Source of the DNA: Nicotiana tabacum
Taxonomy: Eukaryota > Streptophyta > Magnoliopsida > Solanales > Solanaceae
Length of the DNA: 64,000 nucleotides
Reading direction: 5' to 3'
NCBI RefSeq assembly: GCF_000715075.1
Contig: NC_134095.1
Span: 46,044,806-46,108,805, forward strand
The position numbers were made by a program, and so were the translations under genes. Position 1 is the stretch's first letter. Every line of letters starts with the position of its first letter. Positions 54,353-62,650 of this stretch are shown piece after piece. The notes below the pieces were generated by a model, which worked only from the letters and a program-made list of their open reading frames with translations, did not search any database and was not told the origin of the DNA.

Positions 54353-57262
54353 ATGCTCAGTTCAGGGTTGGAGCCCTGATATCGTCTAGCTGGGGAAAGG
54401 TTCAGTTTAGAGTTGAAACTCTAATACTGACCAACTGGGGAAAAGTTCAGTTTAGGGTTTAAAACCCTAATGCTGATTAAAGGAAAAAGTTCAGTTCAGG
54501 GTTTAAAACCCTAATGCTGACTAAAGGAAAGAGTTCAGTTTAGGGTTTAAAACCCTAATGCTGACATGCATGGAAAAAGCTCAGTTTAGGGTTTAAAACC
54601 CTAATGCTGGCTGAATGGAAAGAGTTCAGTTTAGGGTTTAAAACCCTAATGCTAATTGCATGGAAAAGCTCAGTTAGGGTTTAAAACCCTAATGCTGGCT
54701 GAAAGGAAAAATTCAGTTTAGGGTTTAAAACCCTAATGCTGACTAAAGGAAAAATTCAGTTCAGGGTTTAAAACCCTAATGCTGATTGCATGGAAAAGCT
54801 CAGTTTAGGGTTTAAAACCCTAATGCTGGCTGAATGAAGGAAAAAATTCAGTTCAGGGTTTAAAACCCTAATGCTGACTAAAGGAAAAATTCAGTTCAGG
54901 GTTTAAAACCCTAATGCTGATTGCATGGAAAAGCTCAGTTTAGGGTTTAAAACCCTAATGCTGGCTGAATGGAAAAAAGTTCAGTTTAGGGTTTAAAACC
55001 CTAATGCTGGCTGAATGGAAAAAAATTCAGTTTAGGGTTTAAAACCCTAATGCTGACTAAAGGAAAAATTCAGTTCAGGGTTTAAAACCCTAATGCTGAT
55101 TGCATGGAAAAGCTTAGTTTAGGGTTTAAAACCCTAATGCTGGCTGAATGGAAAAAAGTTCAGTTTAGGGTTTAAAACCCTAATGCTGACTAAAGGGAAA
55201 ATTCAGTTTAGGGTTTAAAACCCTAATGCTGACTGCATGGAAGAACTCAGTTTAGGGTTTAAAACCCTAATGCTGGCTAAAGGAAAAATTCAGTTTAGGG
55301 TTTAAAACACTAATGCTGACTAAAGGAAAAATTCAGTTTAGGTTTAAAACCCTAATGCTGATTGCATGGAAAAGCTCAGTTTAGGGTTTAAAACCCTAAT
55401 GCTGGCTGAATGGAAAAAGTTCAGTTTAGGGTTTAAAACCCTAATGCTGACTAAAGGAAAAATTCAGTCCAGGGTTTAAAACCCTAATGCTGATTGCATG
55501 GAAAAGCTCAGTTTAAGGTTTAAAACCCTAATGCTGGCTGAATGGAAAAAAGTTCAGTTTAGGGTTTAAAACCCTAATGCTGACTAAAGGGGAAATTCAG
55601 TGCAGGGTTTAAAACCCTAATGCTGATTGCATAGAAAAGCTCAGTTTAGGGTTTAAAACCCTAATGCTGGCTGAATGGAAAAAAGTTCAGTTTAGGGTTT
55701 AAAACCCTAATGCTGACTAAATGGAAAATTCAGTTTAGGATTTAAAACCCTAATGCTGACTGCATGAAAGAGCTCAGTTTAGGGTTTAAAACCCTAATGC
55801 TGGCTAAAGGAAAAATTCAGTTTAAGGTTTAAAACCCTAATGCTGACTAAAGGAAAAATTCAGTTTAGGGTTTAAAACCCTAATGCTGATTGCATGGAAA
55901 AGCTCAGTTTAGGGTTTAAAACCCTAATGCTGGCTGAATGGAAAAAGTTCAGTTTAGGGTTTAAAACCCTAATGTTGACTAAAGGATAAATTCAATTTAG
56001 GGTTTAAAACCCTAATGCTGATTGCATGGAAAAGCTCAGTTTAGGGTTTAAAACCCTAATGCTGACTGCATGGAAGAGCTCAGTTTAGGGTTTAAAACCC
56101 TAATGCTGGCTAAAGGAAAAATTCAGTTTAGGGTTTAAAACCCTAATGCTGACTAAAGGAAAAATTCAGTTCAGGGTTTAAAACCCTAATGCTGATTGCA
56201 TGGAAAAGCTCAGTTTAGGGTTTAAAACCCTAATGCTGGCTGAATGGAAAAAAGTTCAGTTTAGTGTTTAAAACCCTAATGCTGACTAAAGGAAAAATTC
56301 AGTTTAGGGTTTAAAACCCTAATGCTGACTGCATGGAAAAGCTCAGTTTAGGGTTAAAAACCCTAATGCTGGCTGAATGGAAAAAGTTCAGTTTAGGGTT
56401 TAAAACCCTAATGCTGACTAAAGGAAAAGTTTAGTTTAGGGTTTAAAACCCTAATGCTGATTAAAGGAAAAATTCAGTTTAGGGTTTAAAACCCTAATGC
56501 TGACTGCATGGAAGAGCTCAGTTTAGGGTTTAAAACCCTAATGTTGGCTAAAGGAAAAATTCAGTTTAGGGTTTAAAACCCTAATGCTGACTAAAGGAAA
56601 AATTCAGTTTAGGGTTTAAAACCTAATGCTGATTGCATGGAAAAGCTCAGTTTAGGGTTTAAAACCCTAATGCTGGCTGAATGGAAAAAGTTCAGTTTAG
56701 GGTTTAAAACTCTAATGCTGACTAAAGGAAAAATTCAGTTCAGGGTTTAAAACCCTAATGCTGATTGCATGGAAAAGCTCAGTTTAGGGTTTAAAACCCT
56801 AATGCTGGCTGAATGGAAAAAAGTTCAGTTTAGGGTTTAAAACCCTAATGCTGACTAAAGGGAAAATTCAGTTTAGGGTTTAAAACCCTAATGATGATTG
56901 CATGGAAAAGCTCAGTTTAGGGTTTAAAACCCTAATGCTGGCTGAAGGGAAAAAAGTTCAGTTTAGGGTTTAAAACCCTAATGCTGACTAAAGGAAAAGT
57001 TCAGTTTAGGGTTTAAAACCCTAATGCTGATTAAAGGAAAAATTCAGTTTAGGGTTTAAAACCCTAATGCTGACTAAAGGGAAAATTCAGTTTAGGGTTA
57101 AAAAACCCTAATGCTGACTGCATGAAAAAGCTCAGTTTAGGGTTTAAAACCCTAATGCTGGCTGAAAGGAAAAATTCAGTTTAGGGTTTAAAACCCTAAT
57201 GCTGACTAAAGGAAAAAATTCAGTTTAGGGTTTAAAACCCTAATGCTGACTAGCTGGGGACA
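54353..57262. repeat. Giant 3'-UTR minisatellite with telobox palindrome (about 65-70 units)
   Basis: Units of 40-46 bp each contain TTAGGGTTTAAAACCCTAA, an inverted repeat around a single A in which both arms include the telobox AAACCCTA. Spacers are of three kinds: CTGACTAAAGGAAAAATTCA, CTGATTGCATGGAAAAGCTC and CTGGCTGAATGG with AAAAAAGTTCA. They follow mostly in the fixed order given, so the array has a higher-order period of about 130 bp. The first units (54360-54440) are diverged but keep paired arms. Confidence 0.95.
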
Positions 57263-58785
57263 AAATTCGAGAACAACAACTGACCCTTTTTTTTGAATTT
57301 TCTTGTTTTAGTAGAAGACAAAAGGGAGTTTCGTGGGAACTTACCTTTCGAGTGAATTCCTTATTGCCAAGAGATTTCTTGTACCCATGTACCTTCTTTT
57401 TTGGGCGACACCTGCTTCTTGCACGGTTGTCTTGGATTAAACCTGTTTCAACTTTTCAAACAAAGAACAATTGTTAGTTCGGAAGTGACGGTCGGTTTGG
57501 TGACCTTGATCGTTCCTGGTTGCTTTATTGCGTCTTCATTTCTGTTGCGAAGTTCCGCCATTGATTTGATTCATATGTCGGAACCTTTTAGACTGCTCAG
57601 GCTTGTATTTCCAGATTCTGTGATGATTTGTCTTGCAAGGCTCTTTTTCTTTCTCTCTTTTTTGTGTCCCGTTTTGCTTGGAGGTTCTCAACGGGGATTT
57701 TATTGGAGGTATTCTGTGGGGATTTGTACAAAAGGAAGCTTTGTGGGGGAATATTTACAAAGTGGATTCTTTGTGTGAATTTTTGTACAATGGGGCATGC
57801 TGGATATTTGTTTCAAAGCGAGCTTTCTAGGATTTGTTGGGGTAAGCTTGTTGGGGAATTTTTACAAAGGGACTCGCTGGGGATGTGCTGAGGAAATTCC
57901 AACAGGGATTTTTTTTTTATATTGGGGAGACTCTGTGGGAGATTGTACAAGGAGAGACTCTGTGGGGATTTGTACAGAGGGAGACTCTTTGGGGATTCGT
58001 CCGAAGGCGGACTTGCTGGGGAAGATTTCTCTCTTTCCTCTTTACTTTAAACACCATCAAACATCATGATTCATCAGGCTTGGGCAATCGTACCAATGAA
58101 ATGAGGCGTTTTCCTTCATGAAACGGGATTCCGTGCAAACAAACCTGCCACCTGCCCTTTCCGGTGTATCCTGAACTTGGGGTTAAAACATAAAAGGGAT
58201 TCGAAGAGAAACAAAGAAAGGAGAAAACAAATTTCAGGAAGGGAGTGTCCCTTTTGGGACGAGAAAGACTTATCTGAGGAAGATAACACTGGCTTTAAAT
58301 GACATGACATGCTCTTTGGACTGGACGCCTAACTTTCCATGAACTTGCGTTTCCCTGAACCAGAACGGATCTGTGATTCCAAACCGGTGGAGCTTTGCCG
58401 AGACCTTCTTGGGGTGGAGTCATTCTTTTTCGGCCAACAACGCCCTTTGCGGGTTTTCGCCAGCTGACCTCTCTCATTTCTCTTCCTGTCATCGCTTGAT
58501 AGCACTCTTTGCGAGTTTTTACTAAACAAGCTCTCTCATTTTGGTTTCTCTACTCCCGTCGCCTCGTGGTGCCCGAAGGTTTTCACCGACGAGACTCTCT
58601 CATTTTTTCTTTCTCGATTCAGAGTGTGCCGGTCTCCATTTGTGACGCTTATTGGTTTCCCACTATCTTTGGTAATTGATCTGAAAGCTTGTGCTTGGTA
58701 AAGAGAGGCAGATGATACTAACTTCCAAACTGCTCGACGTGCCCCGGTTTCAATTTCAGGGTGAATGGGATTTTATTGTTGGTGC
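57263..58785 (-). other. Element 3 proximal 3' UTR
   Basis: No credible frame; the plus-strand ORFs here are chance. Two families of short repeats are present: GGGGATTTGTACAGAGGGAG-type units on the plus strand (57695-58020) and three units of about 80 bp on the minus strand (58430-58620) with ATGAGAGAGTCTCGTCGGTG and AAAACCTTCGGGCACCACG, shared with element 1. Confidence 0.65.
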
Positions 58786-58847
58786 GACTGAACCTCAGGG
58801 AGAGGCTGCCTACGTATCCTTTCGGAATCAAGTCAAACGTAGTTCAG
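58786..58847 (-). other. Conserved Tat motif, copy 7
   Basis: GAACTACG, TTTGACTTGATTCC, GGATACGTAGGCAGCC, GGTTCAGTC. Stem a is CTACG/CGTAG; stem b is GACT/AGTC. It begins 140 nt after the pol stop. Confidence 0.72.
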
Positions 58848-58987
58848 GCCTCTATCAATGTTTGTTTTTTTTTGTTTTTTTTTGTAAGCGGCTCAAAGGT
58901 CAGTCAAGAGAATTGGGTAGTGTTTGGGGAGTAGTGGGGAATAAAACCTTCGTCATTTCAAATGCGTCAAGACTACTGGAGTATAAG

Positions 58988-61594
58988 TCAGACGTAGTAT
59001 CTCTTGACTGCATCCGCATTTACTGCTGTGTCGGGGTCATTTCCTTCGATATCACCTAAATACAATGCTCCTCTCGGCAATATCTTCCTTATGATGTATG
59101 GGCCTTTCCAATTTGGAGCAAACTTCCCTTTTGCTTCCTCATGATGTGGCAGAATACACCTCAGTACCAGCTGACCTATTTCGAAATTCCTGGGTCGGAC
59201 TTTTTTGTTGTAAGCACGGGCCATCCTTCGTTGGTACAACTGTCCGTGACAAACCGCGACCATTCGCTTTTCATCAATCAAAGTCAATTGCTCTAACCGA
59301 GTCTTGACCCACTCGCTGTCTTCGATTTCTGCTTCGACAATGGTTCGAAGCGAAGGAATTTCTACCTCTGCCGGTATTACAGCCTCGGTCCCATAAACCA
59401 AAAGATAAGGAGTCGCTCCTACTGATGTGCGTACCGTAGTGCGATACCCCAACAATGCAAAAGGTAACTGCTCATGCCACTGTCGGGAACTTTGGATCGT
59501 TTTCCTCAAAATCTTCTTGATGTTTTTGTTTGCCGCTTCCACAGCACCATTGGCTTTCGGCCGATAAGGAGTAGAATTCCTATGCGTTATCTTGAACTGC
59601 TCGCATACATCTCCCATCAAGTGACTGTTCAAGTTTGCTGCATTATCTGTAATGATAGTTGCAGGAATACCGAAACGACAGATAAGATTTGCGTGTACAA
59701 AATCCACTACAGCTTTTTTAGTGACCGACTTGAGAGTGACAGCTTCTACCCATTTTGTGAAGTAATCGATGGCAACCAGTATAAACCTGTGTCCATTCGA
59801 AGCCTTCGGTTCGATTGGTCCAATGACGTCCATGCCCCAGACGACAAATGGCCAAGGTGCAGACATGGGATGCAGCTCCGTGGGAGGTGCATGAATCAAA
59901 TCACCGTGCACCTGACATTGATGACACTTCCGAACGAAGCTAAAGCAATCCTTTTCCATGGTCATCCAGTAATAACCTGCTCGAAGGATTTTCTTTGCTA
60001 AGACATACCCGTTCATGTGAGGTCCGCACACACCTGCGTGTACTTCGTGCATGATCTTTCTTGCCTCCTCGATATCGACACATCTTAGAAGATTGAGGTC
60101 CGGGGTCCTCTTATACAACAATTCACCGCTTAGAAAGAAACCACTTGCATGTCGCCTAATGGTCCTCTTTTGATCTCCAGTAGCGTGCTCGGGGTATTCT
60201 TGTGTCTTTAGGAACCTCTTGATGTCATGGTACCACGGCTGCGTATTTGATCCTGCCTCGATTATATTGCAGTAACCGTGTCTTTCCTTGATTTGGATTT
60301 CTAAAGGATCGACGTGGGCGTTGCCCGGGTAGGGTAGCATTGAAGCCAAAGTAGCAAGCGCATCTGCCAGTTCATTGTGACACCTCGGGATATACCTGAA
60401 TTCTACTGAGGTAAAGCGCTTGCTGAGGTCCTCCACATGCTGTTGGTAAGGGATAAGTTTGACATCCCGAGTTTCCCATTCGCCTTGAGCTTGCCGGATA
60501 ATCAGGTCAGAATCTCCCATAATCAGTAAGTCTTCGACATCCTGATCGATTGCCATATGCATGCCCATGATGCAGGCTTCATACTCAGCTGTATTATTTG
60601 TGCAAAAGAAACGAAGTCTAGCTGTGGCGGGATAATGCTGACCAGAAGGCGAGATCAAAATTGCCCCAAATCCTACACCCTTGGCGTTCACGGCTCCATC
60701 AAAGAACATCTTCCAAACATGAGCTTCCTCCGAGACCACTTCTACGGTGTTTACTTCTTCATCTGGAAAGTAGGTATCCAATGGCTGGTATTCCTCATCG
60801 ACCGGATTTTCGGCCAAATGATCTGCTAACGCCTGGGATTTCATTGCCGTGCGAGTGACATAGACTATGTCGAATTCCGTAAGCAAGATTTGCCATTTAG
60901 CCAGTCTCCCAGTAGGCATTGGTTTCTGAAATATATACTTCAAAGGATCCAACCTGCTTATGAGGAACGTAGTGTGGGCTTGGAGATAATGTCTCAACTT
61001 TTGAGCAACCCATGTGAGAGCGCAACATGTCCTTTCCAGCAAAGTGTATTTGGCCTCGTAGCCGGTGAATTTCTTTCTCAAGTAGTAGATTGCTTGCTCC
61101 TTCTTTCCGGTTACGTCATGTTGCCCGAGGACGCAACCGAAAGAGTTCTCCAAGACTGTCAGATACAAGAAAAGTGGCCTTCCCGGTTCTGGAGGGACCA
61201 AGACCGGGGGATTCGAAAGGTATTCTTTAACTTTATCAAAAGCTTCTTGACACTCAGTTGTCCATTTAATCACCGCATCTTTCCTTAACAGCTTGAATAT
61301 GGGCTCACACGTGCTTGTCAGTTGGGCAATAAACCGACTGATGTAGTTCAACCTGCCCAACAGACTCATCACGTCTTTCTTTGTTCTCGGGGGAGGCAGA
61401 TCTCTGATGGATTTTATCTTAGTTGGATCTAGCTCGATACCTCTCCTGCTTACGATGAAGCCCAAAAGTTTGCCCGACGGAACTCCGAAAGCGCATTTGG
61501 CTGGGTTTAGCTTCAAGTCATACTTCCTTAATCTCTCGAAGAATTTCCTCAAGTCTTGGATGTGATTATCCTGTGTCCTGGACTTGACTATCAC
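58988..61594 (-). CDS. Element 3 pol: RT thumb, RNase H, second RNase H, integrase
   Basis: An unbroken frame of 868 codons. From the N-terminus: the RT part after the catalytic box (MIVKSRTQDNHIQDLRKFFE, KLLGFIVSRRGIELDP), the connection RNase H (PLFLYLTVLENSFGCVL to QALADHLAENP), the second, Tat-type RNase H (FFDGAVNAKGVGFGAIL, NTAEYEACIMG, IMGDSDLII, ELADALATLAS), the integrase zinc finger (HAGVCGPHMNG, CHQCQVH), its D,D-35-E core (WGMDVIGPI, TDNAANLN, VEAANKN) and a C-terminal domain ending DAVKRYYV. All catalytic residues of RNase H and integrase are kept. It would be translated as part of gag-pol; a one-base loss at 61594 cuts it from the RT palm. Confidence 0.92.
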   Translation of the reverse strand: MIVKSRTQDNHIQDLRKFFERLRKYDLKLNPAKCAFGVPSGKLLGFIVSRRGIELDPTKIKSIRDLPPPRTKKDVMSLLGRLNYISRFIAQLTSTCEPIFKLLRKDAVIKWTTECQEAFDKVKEYLSNPPVLVPPEPGRPLFLYLTVLENSFGCVLGQHDVTGKKEQAIYYLRKKFTGYEAKYTLLERTCCALTWVAQKLRHYLQAHTTFLISRLDPLKYIFQKPMPTGRLAKWQILLTEFDIVYVTRTAMKSQALADHLAENPVDEEYQPLDTYFPDEEVNTVEVVSEEAHVWKMFFDGAVNAKGVGFGAILISPSGQHYPATARLRFFCTNNTAEYEACIMGMHMAIDQDVEDLLIMGDSDLIIRQAQGEWETRDVKLIPYQQHVEDLSKRFTSVEFRYIPRCHNELADALATLASMLPYPGNAHVDPLEIQIKERHGYCNIIEAGSNTQPWYHDIKRFLKTQEYPEHATGDQKRTIRRHASGFFLSGELLYKRTPDLNLLRCVDIEEARKIMHEVHAGVCGPHMNGYVLAKKILRAGYYWMTMEKDCFSFVRKCHQCQVHGDLIHAPPTELHPMSAPWPFVVWGMDVIGPIEPKASNGHRFILVAIDYFTKWVEAVTLKSVTKKAVVDFVHANLICRFGIPATIITDNAANLNSHLMGDVCEQFKITHRNSTPYRPKANGAVEAANKNIKKILRKTIQSSRQWHEQLPFALLGYRTTVRTSVGATPYLLVYGTEAVIPAEVEIPSLRTIVEAEIEDSEWVKTRLEQLTLIDEKRMVAVCHGQLYQRRMARAYNKKVRPRNFEIGQLVLRCILPHHEEAKGKFAPNWKGPYIIRKILPRGALYLGDIEGNDPDTAVNADAVKRYYV

Positions 61595-62437
61595 GTGTCC
61601 ACGTACACCTCTATTTCCTGATGCATCATGTCATGGAAAATGGCAGTCATGGCCCTCATGTACGTAGCCCCAGAATTCTTCAAACCAAATGGCATGACCC
61701 GGTAACAGTAGGTGCCCCAAGGCGTGGTGAAGGCAGTTTTCTCGGCGTCCACTTCATCCATCAATACCTGATGATACCCAGCGTAACAATCTACGAAAGA
61801 CTGTATCTCGTGTTTGGCGCAATTATCAACGAGGATGTGGATGTTGGGCAGCGGAAAATTATCTTTAGGACTTGCTCTGTTCAGATCTCGGTAATCTACA
61901 CATACCCGAGTTTTACCGTCCTTTTTTGGTACTGGAACCACATTCGCCAACCATGTTGTATATTGGACTACCCGAATCACTCCCGTTTTCAGTTGTTTGG
62001 TGATCTCCTCTTTAATCTTGTCACTGACCTCAGTTTTGAACTTTCGTTGCTTTTGTTGAACTGGAGGATAATCAGGATGAATCGGCAATTTATGAACCAC
62101 TAGATCAACTCCTAGCCCCGGCATGTTATCATATGACTAAGCAAACACGTCTTTAAATTCAAAAAGAAGTTGAATTATCGCCTCTCGCGTTTTGTCCGTG
62201 TGAATGCTTATCTTGGTCTCCCGGATTTCTTCCGGGGTTCCTAAATTTACCGGTTCAGTGTCATTTAGATTTGGCTTAGGTTTATTCTCGAAGTATTCCA
62301 ACTCTCGGTTTATCTCCCTAAAAGCCTCTTCCGCATCATATTCTGGTTCTGCGGTCATTAATTCGCAGTTAAATAGCTCATTGTGATCTGGGCGTGAAGT
62401 CCGCAAGCATGTCATATTTAAAGCCGCATTATTAGGA
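61591..62437 (-). pseudogene. Element 3 RT fingers and palm (stop and frameshift)
   Basis: The frame from 62437 has an acidic linker, KDVFA, a TAG at 62137 in place of the usual Trp codon, then MPGLGVDLVVHKLPIHPDY, the RT fingers (WLANVVPVPKKDGKTRVCVD, YRDLNRASPKDNFPLP) and palm (YRVMPFGLKNSGATYMRAM). It ends in EVYVD followed at once by a shifted stop: the metal-binding YVDD box itself has lost one base. Two point lesions separate this pol from an intact one. Confidence 0.88.
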
Positions 62438-62650
62438 CTGAAAAGAAAGATAAAAAGGAAAAATAACAAAAATCAGAACAAGAGAAAGAATGGGAAAGCA
62501 ATGATGATTTTTTTTATTTTTCTTTGGAAAGTTGGAAGACAACAATGTTTACAACTTAGGAATTCAAAACAACAATTGAAAAGAAGAAAACGTTCAAGTT
62601 ATGTCCTAGAGATAACTTGTGACACAGGAAAGGTGGCAGGACAGGTCTAC
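62438..62650 (-). other. Intron between protease and RT of element 3
   Basis: Donor CCGG|GTAGAC (62650-62649), acceptor TTTTCAG|TCC (62438). Removal of the 213 nt joins phase 2 to phase 1 and keeps the gag-pro and pol frames continuous, whereas the unspliced RNA stops at once (TAG within the donor). The intron is T-rich before the acceptor. An intron at this place is known from Ogre elements and sets the gag-pro to pol ratio. Confidence 0.75.

Noticed and set aside
54353..57262. Interstitial telomere tract
   Set aside because: The TTTAGGG heptamer is never in tandem; it occurs once per arm of a palindrome in a 43-bp unit belonging to a retrotransposon 3' UTR.
57401..58121. Plus-strand ORFs with hydrophobic residues
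   Set aside because: They are antisense to the 3' UTR of element 3, overlap each other and come from T/G-rich short repeats.
13119..58847. The 65-nt motif as a tRNA gene or SINE (it holds GGTTCG near the end)
   Set aside because: No A box, no acceptor stem or anticodon arm can be drawn, and positions are fixed relative to pol and the LTR; it is part of the retroelements.
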